A stretch of DNA of 64,000 nucleotides from Nocardia blacklockiae (GCF_015477355.1 NZ_JADLRJ010000001.1:248001-312000), one strand, 5' to 3'. Positions 1-9,019 are shown, counted from the stretch's first letter. Notes: a model not told the origin generated them from the sequence alone. Numbers and translations are program-made.

Positions 1-2999
1 CGAATATCCCGCTGCGGGAGCTTGTTCCGGCACTGGCGGCGTGGCGGCACCGTCGTGACCGGAATGCGACAGTCGACCGATGGCGATACCGGATCGCCTG
101 GCGTGCGCTGCCGGCCACGCCTACCGGTCCGGCACACGGGAAGTGGCTGGTGGCCACACCGACCGGCAACGACCGAGCCCGCGTGCTCGCCGCGCGGATC
201 GCCGCGGCACTGGAAACCGCCGACGGCGCCGCACCGATCGTCGACCTCGACACCACGGCGCCGGACCGCACGCTGTGGACCAAGCAGCTGGGCATGCACG
301 AGGGTGTCGACGGCGTCGTATCCCTGCTGGCCCTCGATGACCAGCCGGTCGGCGAGCACGCCGTCGGCGCACCGGCCACCGTGGTGCTGACGCAAGCGGT
401 GCTGGATTCGCGCCGCCCGCTGCGAGTGTGGGCGGTGACCCGCGGCGCGTTCGACTCCGTTGGCGCACTGCGGGATTGGCGGCAGGCGCAGCTCTGGGGT
501 GTCGGGCGGGTCATCGGGCTCGAACACCCCGACGTGTGGGGAGGCATGATCGATCTTCCCGAGGAACCGTGTGAGACCGGCATCGTCCACCTGGCGGCGA
601 TCGTGAACGGACACGGTGGTGAGGACGAGATCGCGCTGCGCGACACCGGACCCTACGGTCGACGCCTCGTCCGCGCAGATTCCGGCGGCACCGCGGATAG
701 CTGGCGTGCCCGCGGCACGGTGCTGATCACCGGCGGTACCGGGGGCCTGGGACGCCGCGTCGCGCAGTGGATGGCGTCGCGCGGCGCGGAGCATCTCGTG
801 CTGGTCAGCCGCAACGCCGGTAGGGCCGCCGGTACGGCGACGCTGCGCGCCGAACTCGAACGAGCCGGTGCGCGAGTCACTTTCGCCGCGTGCGATGTGG
901 CCGACCGTAGCGCGGTCGCCGACCTGCTGGCGGCTCTGTGGCAGGCCGGTGACCGTGTGACGACCGTCGTCCACGCCGCGGGCATCGCTCCCGAGCGCCC
1001 GATCCGCGACCTCACCGTCGCCGAATTCACGGCGGTGACGAGCGCGAAGGTCGCCGGTGCGCTGCATCTGCACGACCTGCTCGCCGAGCATCCGCTCGAC
1101 GCGTTCGTCCTGTTCTCCTCCAACTCCGGGGTCTGGGGCAGCAGCGGCCACGGCGCGTACGCCGCGGCCAACGCCGCGCTGGACGCACTGGCCGGACACC
1201 GCCGATCCACCGGGAAGACGGCGACCTCCATCGCCTGGGGCGCGTGGGGCGGCACAGGACTCGCGGCCCGTCCGGAGGTGCGGCGTGTGCTCGACCAGCG
1301 CGGAATCCCGGCGATGGATCCCGACCTCGCGCTCGCGGCGATGGGCCGCGCGCTCGCCGACGACGACACCGTGCTGTCGGTGGCGGATGTCGACTGGCGC
1401 CGCTTCGCCCCGGCCTATACCGCCACCAAACCACGCCCGCTGCTCGACGACATCCCCGAGGCCCGCGCTGCGCTCGAACCGCCTGGCGCCGAGCGGGATT
1501 CGACAGAGCCGCAGACCGCCATCGAGGCCGCACCGGCCCGCGACGACCTGGCTCGGCTACCCGTCGACCGCCGCCGCGCCACCCTGGTCGCCTTGATCCG
1601 TCGGCATGCGGCCGCCGCGCTCGGACACGACACCACCGAACGTGTCACCGCGGACACACCCCTGATCGAGGTCGGGCTGGATTCCCTCGGCGCGCTCGAC
1701 CTGCGCAACCGTCTCACGCGCGCCGTCGGGCTGCAGGAGCGGCTGCCCACCAGTCACATCTTCCAGCACCCCACCCCGCACGCCCTGGCCGCGCACCTCG
1801 ATGCTCTCCTCTGCGGGACCGCCTCGACCGCCCCTGCCGATCTGCCCACCGAGATCCGGCTCGCCGAGGACATCACCCCCGCCGGGACGATCACCGCCAC
1901 GCCCCTCGACGCGGCGCGGCACGTCCTACTGACCGGAGCCACCGGGTTCGTCGGTGCCCACCTGTTGCGGCATCTTCTCGAAAGCTCCACCGCGACAGCG
2001 CATTGCCTGGTTCGCGCCGACGACGCCGAACACGCGCGTCAACGGTTGCTCGACACCGCTCGCCATTACGGTCTGATGTGGGAAGCGGACCGGGTCGTCG
2101 CCGTGCCCGCCGATCTGGCCGCGCCCGGCCTCGGTCTCGACACCGCCACCTACGAACGGCTCGCCCGCACCGCCGACGCGGTCGTGCACGTCGGCGCGGC
2201 CGTCGACGTGCTGCACCGCTACGCCGACGTCGCGCCCGCGAATGTCGCGGGCACCGAGGAGATCCTGCGCCTGGCCGCCCGGCACCGCAGCGTTCCCGTC
2301 CACCACGTCTCCACCATCGGCGTGTTCCCGGCTCGGACCGCCGGGCAGCCGCCAGCCTGCGAACACACCCCGACCGGGCCCGTGACCGCGTTGCTCACCG
2401 GATACGCTCAAACCAAGTGGGCCGCAGAGCAACTCGTCGGGCTCGCGCGCGACCGCGGCCTGCCCGTGTCGATCTACCGCCTGTCCCGCGTCTTCGGCGA
2501 CCGCCACCGCGGCGCCTGCCAGGACAACGACCTTATGTGGCGAATCATCAAGGGCTGCATTCGGATAGGCGCGGTGCCGCACCCGGTCACCGCCAGTGAC
2601 GACATCATCCCGGTCGATCACGCTGCCCGCTCGGTTCTCGCGCTCGCCGCCCGGCCCGACACTCTCGGCGGCACCTACCATCTCACCAACGCCGCTCGTA
2701 CCCCGTTCGCGCACTTGGTATCCGCTGCCCGGGCGCACGGATACCGGCTCGACGACGTCGCGCCGCGCGCATGGGCCGAACGAATTCGAGCCGACGACGG
2801 CAACGCCGCACAGCCCGTACTCGAAACGTTTCTCCGCCTCATGCTCGATACCGACCTCGCCGACCGAGCCGTCTACGACAGCGCCGCCACCCATCGGCGA
2901 CTCGAACGACCCTGCCCGCCTATCGATTCCGACACGCTCGCCGCGCACCTGCGCTTCTTCGCGGCCAACGGCTACCTACCCGAGCCGGCCGCGCGATGA
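1..2999 (+). CDS. Type I polyketide synthase, C-terminal part (KR-ACP-thioester reductase), 5' truncated by window
   Basis: The reading frame is open from base 3, so the gene starts upstream; 998 residues are visible. The visible N-terminus has the DRWRYRIAW-type linker that follows an acyltransferase domain. A ketoreductase follows, with an NADP-binding GGTGGLG motif near residue 240 and Ser/Tyr/Asn active-site residues around SSNSG...HGAYAAAN. It lacks the LDD motif and has a Trp before the Tyr, which suggests an A-type KR. An acyl-carrier protein has its phosphopantetheine serine in GLDSLGALDLR near residue 560. The C-terminal 350 residues are an NAD-binding thioester-reductase domain (TGATGFVGAHLL near residue 640; YAQTK for YxxxK). 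Such domains release the chain as an aldehyde or alcohol instead of an acid. The stop codon overlaps the next gene's start (ATGA). Confidence 0.92.
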   Translation, partial: NIPLRELVPALAAWRHRRDRNATVDRWRYRIAWRALPATPTGPAHGKWLVATPTGNDRARVLAARIAAALETADGAAPIVDLDTTAPDRTLWTKQLGMHEGVDGVVSLLALDDQPVGEHAVGAPATVVLTQAVLDSRRPLRVWAVTRGAFDSVGALRDWRQAQLWGVGRVIGLEHPDVWGGMIDLPEEPCETGIVHLAAIVNGHGGEDEIALRDTGPYGRRLVRADSGGTADSWRARGTVLITGGTGGLGRRVAQWMASRGAEHLVLVSRNAGRAAGTATLRAELERAGARVTFAACDVADRSAVADLLAALWQAGDRVTTVVHAAGIAPERPIRDLTVAEFTAVTSAKVAGALHLHDLLAEHPLDAFVLFSSNSGVWGSSGHGAYAAANAALDALAGHRRSTGKTATSIAWGAWGGTGLAARPEVRRVLDQRGIPAMDPDLALAAMGRALADDDTVLSVADVDWRRFAPAYTATKPRPLLDDIPEARAALEPPGAERDSTEPQTAIEAAPARDDLARLPVDRRRATLVALIRRHAAAALGHDTTERVTADTPLIEVGLDSLGALDLRNRLTRAVGLQERLPTSHIFQHPTPHALAAHLDALLCGTASTAPADLPTEIRLAEDITPAGTITATPLDAARHVLLTGATGFVGAHLLRHLLESSTATAHCLVRADDAEHARQRLLDTARHYGLMWEADRVVAVPADLAAPGLGLDTATYERLARTADAVVHVGAAVDVLHRYADVAPANVAGTEEILRLAARHRSVPVHHVSTIGVFPARTAGQPPACEHTPTGPVTALLTGYAQTKWAAEQLVGLARDRGLPVSIYRLSRVFGDRHRGACQDNDLMWRIIKGCIRIGAVPHPVTASDDIIPVDHAARSVLALAARPDTLGGTYHLTNAARTPFAHLVSAARAHGYRLDDVAPRAWAERIRADDGNAAQPVLETFLRLMLDTDLADRAVYDSAATHRRLERPCPPIDSDTLAAHLRFFAANGYLPEPAAR

Positions 3000-4120
3000 T
3001 CAGCAACCATCCGGATTCGAAGCGACCGCTCTACACGACGGATCCCGCCGCCCCGGACTGGAGCGTCCAGTCGACCGGACAGGCACGGTTCACCTGGGAG
3101 TACGACGACGGCCGGGACCGGCTGCTGGCCCTCTACCAGAAGGGCAAGGACAAGCAGTGGGACGGCGCCAAGCGCATCGACTGGTCCCTCGAGGTCGACC
3201 CGTACGACCCGCTGGGTGTCCCCGACCAGGGCATGGTCGTCTACGGCACCCCCTACTGGGACAGGATGAGCGAGCAGAACAAGCGAGACCTGCGCCGCCA
3301 CTACGCTTCCTGGCAGTTCAGCCAGTTCCTGCACGGCGAGCAGGGTGCGATGGTCTGCGCCGCGCGCATCGTGGAGTCCGCGCCCGACCTCGACGCGAAG
3401 TTCTACTCCGCGACCCAGACCATGGACGAGGCCCGGCACGCCGAGATCTACGCGCGCTTCCTCCACGAGAAGGTCGGGATGCTGTACCCGATCAACGACC
3501 ACCTGCAAGCTCTGCTGGGCGATACGTTGCGCGATTCCCGTTGGGACATACCGTATCTGGGCATGCAGGTGCTGGTCGAGGGACTGGCGCTGGCCGCTTT
3601 CGGCATGATCCGGGACACGACGGACAAGCCGCTGCCCCAGCAGATCCTGGCCTACGTCATGCAGGACGAGGCCCGGCACGTGGCCTTCGGCCGGATGGCC
3701 CTGCGCGACTACTACAAGCAACTCACCGACGCCGAACTGCGCGAACGCGAGGAGTTCGTCATCGAGGGCTGCTACCTGATGCGCGACCGGCTGCGCGGGG
3801 ACGAGGTCTTGGAGAACTTCGGCATTCCGCGGCGAGAGGCTGGGAAGTTGAGCGAGGAGTCGAAGTCCCTGGGCCTGTTCCGCAAGCTTCTGTTCAGCCG
3901 GATCGTGCCGTGCGTCAAGGACATCGGGCTGTGGGGCGAACGTCTGCAGCGCGCCTATGTCGACATGGGAGTCTTCGACCTGGGCGATTCGAACCTCGAC
4001 CTGTTGATGGTCCAGGACGAGGAGACCGCGGAACGGCTGGACGCCGAGCGCTTCGCGGCGGAGGAAGCGGAACGCGTGGCGGAGGTGAAGGAGGCAATTC
4101 GGCAGGGGGCGGAGTCGTAG
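2996..4120 (+). CDS. Ferritin-like diiron protein coupled to the PKS
   Basis: A 374-residue protein whose ATG overlaps the PKS stop as ATGA, so the two are translationally coupled. It carries two carboxylate-bridged diiron half-sites: Glu in HGEQGA (about residue 113) with DEARH (about 145), then Glu in LVEGLA (about 194) with DEARH (about 224). These supply the four Glu and two His typical of ribonucleotide-reductase-R2-like or ferritin-like oxygenases. Because the upstream PKS ends in a reductase domain, the likely substrate is the released aldehyde or alcohol, or the chain while still bound. Oxidation, N-oxygenation or decarbonylation are all possible and the sequence does not choose between them. 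The gene is tail-to-tail with the VOC gene with one base between them. Confidence 0.85.
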   Translation: MISNHPDSKRPLYTTDPAAPDWSVQSTGQARFTWEYDDGRDRLLALYQKGKDKQWDGAKRIDWSLEVDPYDPLGVPDQGMVVYGTPYWDRMSEQNKRDLRRHYASWQFSQFLHGEQGAMVCAARIVESAPDLDAKFYSATQTMDEARHAEIYARFLHEKVGMLYPINDHLQALLGDTLRDSRWDIPYLGMQVLVEGLALAAFGMIRDTTDKPLPQQILAYVMQDEARHVAFGRMALRDYYKQLTDAELREREEFVIEGCYLMRDRLRGDEVLENFGIPRREAGKLSEESKSLGLFRKLLFSRIVPCVKDIGLWGERLQRAYVDMGVFDLGDSNLDLLMVQDEETAERLDAERFAAEEAERVAEVKEAIRQGAES

Positions 4121-4121
4121 G

Positions 4122-4535
4122 TTATCGAGTTACCGCCGACGGTCCGGCCGGTCCGAGCAGGTCCCACCGGTTTCCGGCGATATCCAGGAAAACCGCCACC
4201 TGGCCGTACTTTTCGGTGCGCGGCTCGGTCACGAACGTCACGCCGGACTCGACCAGCCGCCGATATTTCTCGGTGAAGTCGTCGACGCGGAGAAAGAACC
4301 CGACGCGCCCCGCGACCTGCTCACCCACCGCCTCGCGCTGCCTGTCGCCGTCCGCCCGAGCCAGCAGAATCCCGGTGTCTCCCGCCGGCGGCCGAACGAC
4401 AACCCACCGCTTGGGCCGCCCGTCGTTCGTGAACGACGGCGAGTCCTCGACCAGGTCGAAACCCAGCTTGCCGACGAAGAATTCGATAGCGGAGTCGTAC
4501 TCGTCGACGATGATCGTGATCAGCTCCAGATGCAC
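4122..4535 (-). CDS. VOC (glyoxalase/bleomycin-resistance-like) protein
   Basis: A 137-residue single VOC domain protein. The fold is recognisable from VHLELITIIV at the N-terminus (with the usual first-strand His), DSAIEFFVGKLGF, a central DTGIL segment, and the C-terminal DIAGNRWDLLGP, which matches the usual DPDGNxxEL motif. The GTG at 4535 is chosen because the domain begins there; a longer in-frame extension would run through the divergent SUKH gene. Members of this family are metal-dependent lyases, dioxygenases or antibiotic-binding proteins, and no specific substrate is indicated. It is convergent with the diiron gene and divergent from the SUKH gene. Confidence 0.75.
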   Translation of the reverse strand: MHLELITIIVDEYDSAIEFFVGKLGFDLVEDSPSFTNDGRPKRWVVVRPPAGDTGILLARADGDRQREAVGEQVAGRVGFFLRVDDFTEKYRRLVESGVTFVTEPRTEKYGQVAVFLDIAGNRWDLLGPAGPSAVTR

Positions 4536-4569
4536 GCTGCGAGCGTAGAACGAGCAATGGGAGAATGCA

Positions 4570-5133
4570 GTGGTGGGTTTGCCCAGGGACGAAGGTGCCG
4601 AGCGGGTTCGCGCTATTTTCACCTCGGCGGTGAGCGACGGCCTACGGCCGGAATCGGTGAGCGGCGCGTCGGACGAGGACATCGATGCCTGGGCAGGCGA
4701 ACAGGGTGCCCGCGCGGTCCCGGCCGCCGTTCGCGCCGTGCTCCGGCTGATCGGCCGGAATCACGGCCTGTGGCTGCCGGGCAGCTCACTCGGAGTCGAT
4801 CAGGTATCTCGGCAGGCGAAGTCACATTTGCTCGCGACCCTGCCGACCTGGGGCGCACCCCTCGATGATCCCGAGGGCTCGCTCGTTCTGGTCGAGCACC
4901 AGTCGTACACATTCCACGTCATCGACGGTCCCGACCTAGGCTTGGACGACCCGCCCGTCCACCTCCTCACCGAAGGCGAAGACCCCGAAAAGCCATGGGC
5001 CAGCGTGTCCTTCTGGTTCCGTGCGATAACCCCCGATATTGCGCGCTACCGAGAACGCCTGGAAGTAATGCGGGAACTCGGCCGCCACCGCCTACCGCAC
5101 TGGGCTCGATACATCGAACCCGCCGAGAGCTGA
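4570..5133 (+). CDS. SMI1/KNR4 (SUKH) family protein
   Basis: 187 residues. The central part (an acidic helix around DEDIDAWAGEQG, then LRLIGRNHGLWLPGS) and the later WGAPLDDPEGSLVLVEHQSYTF segment fit the SUKH/SMI1 fold. SUKH proteins are often immunity proteins for polymorphic toxins or nucleic-acid-interacting adaptors. No toxin gene lies next to it, so the role is open. The start is a GTG at 4570 preceded by GGGAGA about six bases upstream; a second GTG at 4573 is possible. The gene ends before a strong bidirectional hairpin at 5185-5228. Confidence 0.7.
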   Translation: MVGLPRDEGAERVRAIFTSAVSDGLRPESVSGASDEDIDAWAGEQGARAVPAAVRAVLRLIGRNHGLWLPGSSLGVDQVSRQAKSHLLATLPTWGAPLDDPEGSLVLVEHQSYTFHVIDGPDLGLDDPPVHLLTEGEDPEKPWASVSFWFRAITPDIARYRERLEVMRELGRHRLPHWARYIEPAES

Positions 5134-5184
5134 GCCGACCCCACCAGGACGGGTTTGAGGATCGATAGAGCGTCTACCCGATCA

Positions 5185-5228
5185 ATGTGCCCCCTGCCGC
5201 GAACCGCCTCGCGTGACAGGGGGCGCAT
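5185..5228. terminator. Bidirectional hairpin between convergent genes
   Basis: Inverted arms ATGTGCCCCCTG (5185-5196) and CAGGGGGCGCAT (5217-5228) pair over 12 positions with one G-U-compatible mismatch. A smaller CGCGA/TCGCG stem lies inside. It sits between the convergent SUKH gene and XRE regulator and could terminate both. There is no long T tract, as is usual in high-GC actinobacteria. Confidence 0.65.
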
Positions 5229-5234
5229 TCACGC

Positions 5235-6404
5235 TCAGACCCCGACGCCGAGCCAGGCCGCGAAGCCCTGGAGGCTGTCGGTGCGTCGGCGCTGAGCTGC
5301 CGCGATGCCGTAGACGGTTTCGCGCACCGACGGGTGCAGCCGGGTCTGCTGGGGTGCGACTCGGCGTGCCTTGTTCAGCGCCGCCAAGGCTTGGTCCGGC
5401 TTTCCGATCATCAGCCAGGCGCGGCTCACATCCTGCCAGTGATGTCCGGCCCGGGATCGTGCGAGGGAATCGGGAAGGATCAGCTCGGAGCCCGTTCGGG
5501 CCGCGATTCCCGGGTCGCCCGCTTCCAACTCGACTCCGATGGCATGAATTTCGGTGTTCATCGGACCGAACAGCGTTTCATACGAACGCGTTTCGTGGCC
5601 GAGACGGGCCGCCAACACCCGCGCCGCCGTGAGGTGGTCTCGTGCGGTGTCCACACGCCGTGCGCGGGCGGCGGCAACCGCTCCCGCTAAATGCGCTGCG
5701 CCCCTGACCGACAGCTCTCCCTCACTGGGACCGTCGATCGCCCCGACGACCTCGTCGACCAAACGCAGCGCGATATGCGTGCTGTCGTGATACATCAACA
5801 GCCGGGTGCGGAGTATCTTGCCGAGCGCAATGTGCAACGGATCGCCGGATCGCGCTGCGGCCCAATCGAATCGGTCGATGGAGGGCACCGTGAGCGCCAT
5901 GTGCCCGAAGCGTCGGCAGAGGCGGTCGGCAGCGTTGTATGCGCCTGCGAGGAGCGCGTACACGCGCGGCTGTGGGTCGAGATCCACTGCACCATAAAGC
6001 TTTCGGATCAGGCCGGGCAATGCTGCGAGCGCTCGACGACTCTGGCCCGCCCTGTCCGCATCGTTGACGGCGGCCAGCTCGGCGCTCAGCTCCTCATAGG
6101 TACCGGGTTCCGTGCCGCGCACATACTCGCCTTCTGACAGGATCGCCCGCAGCTCCGACAGCCCGTCCAATGGACCGTCCGCGTCCAGGACATCCCGATA
6201 CGGCTGACCGGTCAACAGCTCCGGCTCCACACCGAGGATGCGCGCGGCGGCAGCCAGCAGCGCCGGGCTGGCCGGCCGCCGCCCCTGCTCCACCGCCCGC
6301 AACATGCTCGCGCTGTACCGCAACCGGTCCGCCAACTGCTGCTGCGACAGCCCGGCCAGCTTCCGCTCCCGAGCAATCGCTTCCCCTGCGTGCTGAGCCC
6401 TCAT
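5235..6404 (-). CDS. XRE-family helix-turn-helix regulator with large C-terminal domain
   Basis: 389 residues. An N-terminal Cro/C1-type HTH occupies about residues 8-60 (AIARERKLAGLSQQQLADRL, then SASMLRAVEQGRRPASPALL). A long alpha-helical, TPR-like region follows, as in the regulators paired with DUF397 proteins in Nocardia and Streptomyces. The ATG at 6404 is chosen because the HTH starts right after it; the in-frame extension to 6536 has no family resemblance. A DUF397 gene and two small genes lie just across the divergent promoter, which is the usual arrangement. Such pairs often act in developmental or secondary-metabolism control. Confidence 0.88.
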   Translation of the reverse strand: MRAQHAGEAIARERKLAGLSQQQLADRLRYSASMLRAVEQGRRPASPALLAAAARILGVEPELLTGQPYRDVLDADGPLDGLSELRAILSEGEYVRGTEPGTYEELSAELAAVNDADRAGQSRRALAALPGLIRKLYGAVDLDPQPRVYALLAGAYNAADRLCRRFGHMALTVPSIDRFDWAAARSGDPLHIALGKILRTRLLMYHDSTHIALRLVDEVVGAIDGPSEGELSVRGAAHLAGAVAAARARRVDTARDHLTAARVLAARLGHETRSYETLFGPMNTEIHAIGVELEAGDPGIAARTGSELILPDSLARSRAGHHWQDVSRAWLMIGKPDQALAALNKARRVAPQQTRLHPSVRETVYGIAAAQRRRTDSLQGFAAWLGVGV

Positions 6405-6565
6405 GTGCCCATGGTGCGCCAGTAGCACTTCTGTGTCACTCCGCGGCCCCCCGCGCTGCCAATCTCTTGACTCAGCAGCCGTCGGCGAACCGGACGACGG
6501 GCACACCCGATCGGGACCATCTGCGACGGGTGCCACCAGGAAGTCGTGAGGAACAGGAGACAGCG

Positions 6566-6874
6566 ATGCGATATCGTCCTACCGCGCTGGGGTGGGTGGA
6601 TCCGGACGTAAGTACCGCGCCGGTCTGGGACCGTGCCCAAGTCGGGCGGCTCGCGCGCCGCCTCGGTTATCTGATCGTCTGGCCGGAACCGTCGCTGATT
6701 CCGCTGATCGACCAGGTACGCAGCGCCGACGTGGACGCTGTGATCACCTTGTCGCCCGCGCATCTGACGCCACTCACGCTGAACGGCTTGATGAACATCA
6801 CAGACGTTGAAACCCTCTCCCCGAGACTAACTTTCGCACGCTGGTCGCTCATTCGAGAGGGATGTACCGTATGA
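6566..6874 (+). CDS. Small conserved actinobacterial protein of the XRE/DUF397 locus
   Basis: 102 residues starting at ATG 6566, with AGGAGA at 6555-6560. The middle (DRAQVGRLARRLGYLIVWP, then DVDAVITLSPAHLTPL) resembles the alpha/beta start of serine-recombinase N-terminal domains, but it is too short to be a recombinase and I see no catalytic serine context. I recall similar small proteins beside XRE/DUF397 pairs in Nocardia. The stop overlaps the next start as ATGA, so the two are coupled. Function unknown. Confidence 0.7.
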   Translation: MRYRPTALGWVDPDVSTAPVWDRAQVGRLARRLGYLIVWPEPSLIPLIDQVRSADVDAVITLSPAHLTPLTLNGLMNITDVETLSPRLTFARWSLIREGCTV

Positions 6875-7113
6875 GGTGGCGAAGTCGCAATGAAATCACC
6901 GTGCAGGGCATCCGCGATCGGATCGGGCAAGAGCAGAGCGCGCTCGGATGGACGCACGACGCGCCCCTCGGGCCGATTTCGCTCGCTCGGGCGCACGCGA
7001 TCATGCAGCAGCATCGGGAGTGCGCGACGGAGGATTGTCCCCGCAAGCGGACGGCATTCCGAACCTTGATCGAAGCCGGACGAGTCAAGCCGGATTCAGG
7101 GCGGAATCGCTGA
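6871..7113 (+). CDS. Small basic Cys-containing hypothetical protein
   Basis: 80 residues starting at ATG 6871, which overlaps the previous stop (ATGA). The product is basic. Its C-terminal half contains HRECATEDCPRKRTAFRTLIE, with a Cys-x4-Cys pair that could bind metal or be redox-sensitive. It lies between the preceding small gene and the DUF397 gene and is probably co-transcribed with both. No function can be assigned. Confidence 0.65.
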   Translation: MRWRSRNEITVQGIRDRIGQEQSALGWTHDAPLGPISLARAHAIMQQHRECATEDCPRKRTAFRTLIEAGRVKPDSGRNR

Positions 7114-7155
7114 ATTGTTTTGTAGCGGTGCAGGTTGGGAGAGGAGCGTGCAAGC

Positions 7156-7368
7156 GTGAGCGTCGACCGAGGCGGAGCACACTGGTTCAAGAGTAGCCGT
7201 AGTCAGGCAGGTAAAGAATGCGTGGAGGTTGCTTTCTTCGATGATGGTGTGGTCGGAGTTCGTGACTCCGAGAACCCCTCGGGTCCGGCTCTGGCTTTCA
7301 CGCCCTTCGAGTGGGATGCGTTCGTCGGCAGCATTCGCAACGGGGCACTCGCGTTGTCGGCAGTGTGA
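7156..7368 (+). CDS. DUF397 domain protein (partner of XRE regulator)
   Basis: 70 residues. It has the DUF397 hallmark pattern: HWFKSSRSQAGKECVEVAFF, then VGVRDSENPSGPALAFTPFEWDAFV. GTG 7156 is preferred over the upstream TTG 7135 because GGGAGAGGAG at 7137-7146 gives normal ribosome-binding spacing. DUF397 proteins are encoded next to XRE regulators throughout filamentous actinobacteria and are thought to modulate them, sometimes in a toxin-antitoxin-like way. Confidence 0.85.
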   Translation: MSVDRGGAHWFKSSRSQAGKECVEVAFFDDGVVGVRDSENPSGPALAFTPFEWDAFVGSIRNGALALSAV

Positions 7369-7380
7369 GAAGGTTTGATC

Positions 7381-7962
7381 GTGAGCGAAGCGACCTCTGG
7401 ACTCGTTCTCGCACGGTACGACGCGGTCGGCACGCTGGGCTTGGCCGACGAATTGAAATCTGTCTATCTCGCTTCTCATCGAGATCAGCAAGGGGACCCG
7501 TGGTACGCGCCCGATAGGTTCTGGGAGCGTCTGAATCAGATCTATGCCCCGATACCCGAGTTCGAGTTGGTGACGGGAAGGGTCGACGGGGCTTTGATCG
7601 GATACGCGTTCGGGACGCCGTACCGTCGGCCGGAAGAGGTGTGGGACAAGGCGACGCATGCGTTTCCCGCGCTGGGCCGGGCAGCATCCGGGCCGGTCTA
7701 CATATTCCGCGAGTTCGCTGTGCATCCCATGGCGCAGGGCAGAGGTTACGCCCGCCGCATCCACGACGCTCTGCTCTCGGAACGTCCGGAACCGCTGGCC
7801 TACCTGCTCGTGCGGGTGGGGAATCCGGCACGCGAAGTCTACGAGTCGTGGGGTTGGTGCCTTATCGGACAGACACAGTCATTCGCCGACTCGCCCGTCA
7901 TGGACGAGTTGGCGAGACCGCGGACGATAAATGGCTCGAAGGGGGCAGCGGCACTGACTTAG
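7381..7962 (+). CDS. GNAT-family N-acetyltransferase
   Basis: 193 residues from GTG 7381 (AGAAGG just upstream); TTG 7375 is an alternative. The core has IFREFAVHPMAQGRGYARRIHDALL, matching GNAT motif A with its acetyl-CoA pyrophosphate loop (QGRGYA), then LVRVGNPAREVYESWGW for motif B. The acceptor substrate cannot be inferred. It lies twelve bases after the DUF397 gene and may be co-transcribed with it. Confidence 0.82.
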   Translation: MSEATSGLVLARYDAVGTLGLADELKSVYLASHRDQQGDPWYAPDRFWERLNQIYAPIPEFELVTGRVDGALIGYAFGTPYRRPEEVWDKATHAFPALGRAASGPVYIFREFAVHPMAQGRGYARRIHDALLSERPEPLAYLLVRVGNPAREVYESWGWCLIGQTQSFADSPVMDELARPRTINGSKGAAALT

Positions 7963-7971
7963 CATCGCCCG

Positions 7972-8991
7972 GTGGTGGATGTGAATCGGCAGTGGGTGGT
8001 GCGGCGGCGGCCGGATGGTTGTTTGCGGGATGACGACTTCGAGTTGAGGAGTGCGTCTGTGCCTGTGCTGGGTCAGAGGGAAGCTCTGGTCAGGGTGCAT
8101 TGGCTGGGTATTGATCCCACGCAGCGCGGCTGGTTGAACGATGGCGACAACTACATCGAAGGTGTGGCGGTCGGGCAGGTGATGCGGGGGAGTGGGGTTG
8201 GGGAGGTGGTTCGGTCTTGCGATTCGCGGTATCCGGTCGGGAGTTGGGTGGCGGGGGTGGTGGGGTGGCAGGACTATGTGGTGGCGTCCGAGGGTGGGTT
8301 GTTCGGGCTGAATGTGATTCCCGAGGGTGTGCCGCCGACGCTCATGTTGAGTCTGTATGGCGCGCCCGGGTTGACGGCGTATTTCGGAATGACCGATGTC
8401 GGTCGTGCCGAGGCAGGGCAGACGGTGCTGGTGTCGGCGGCGGCCGGGGTGACCGGGTCCATCGCGGGACAGATCGCGAAAGCATTGGGCTGCAAGGTTA
8501 TCGGGATCGCTGGTGGGTCGCGCAAATGTTCCTGGATCGTCGATGAAGCCGGGTTCGATGCCGCCATCGATTACAAGCACGACGATATCGACGCCTGTCT
8601 GGCCCGCTCGGCCCCGGACGGCATCGACGTCTTCTTCGACGGCGTCGGTGGCCGCATCCTCGAACACGGTCTCGCGCACCTCGCCCGCCGTGCTCGCGTC
8701 GTGCTGGCGGGAGCCATCTCGACCGGCTACCAAGGCACCGACCCCTCACACGGGCCGCGGAACTACATGCGCCTGGCCATGGAACGGGCGCGCATGGAAG
8801 GCTTCATCTTCCTCGACTACCTGGACCGCTTCCCGGAAGCCTTCACCGCGTTGCACGACTGGCACGACCAGGGCCGCCTCACCATCGCGGAAACCGTCAG
8901 CGGCGGATTGGAATCCGCGCCGAGCGCATTGCGTGCGGTCTTCGAGGGCGGCAACCTCGGCAAGCAACTGGTGCGCGTCGCGCCCTACTAG
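7972..8991 (+). CDS. MDR-superfamily NADPH-dependent oxidoreductase (CurA/prostaglandin-reductase-like)
   Basis: 339 residues from GTG 7972 (GTG 7981 also possible). The zinc-independent MDR pattern is clear: N-terminal GroES-like half with GIDPTQRGW, a GLTAYFGM segment, a nucleotide-binding VSAAAGVTGSIAGQIAKALG motif, and IDVFFDGVGG. These enzymes reduce the double bond of alpha,beta-unsaturated ketones or aldehydes using NADPH. The first ~600 bases use more G/T-ending codons than the rest, a slight compositional oddity. It ends 28 bases before the convergent CoA-transferase. Confidence 0.85.
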   Translation: MVDVNRQWVVRRRPDGCLRDDDFELRSASVPVLGQREALVRVHWLGIDPTQRGWLNDGDNYIEGVAVGQVMRGSGVGEVVRSCDSRYPVGSWVAGVVGWQDYVVASEGGLFGLNVIPEGVPPTLMLSLYGAPGLTAYFGMTDVGRAEAGQTVLVSAAAGVTGSIAGQIAKALGCKVIGIAGGSRKCSWIVDEAGFDAAIDYKHDDIDACLARSAPDGIDVFFDGVGGRILEHGLAHLARRARVVLAGAISTGYQGTDPSHGPRNYMRLAMERARMEGFIFLDYLDRFPEAFTALHDWHDQGRLTIAETVSGGLESAPSALRAVFEGGNLGKQLVRVAPY

Positions 8992-9019
8992 AGCAACGCG
9001 ATGGCAATGCGCTCCAGCA

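Noticed and set aside
1-468. Several overlapping reading frames at the window start on both strands
   Set aside because: They are shadows of the PKS frame, which is open from base 3 and has clear domain sequence.
4536-4682. N-terminal extension of the VOC gene
   Set aside because: The extension is antisense to the SUKH gene start and has no VOC-like sequence; the domain starts at the GTG at 4535.
6405-6536. Upstream start for the XRE regulator
   Set aside because: The extra residues are not HTH-like and cover the promoter region; the HTH begins right after ATG 6404.
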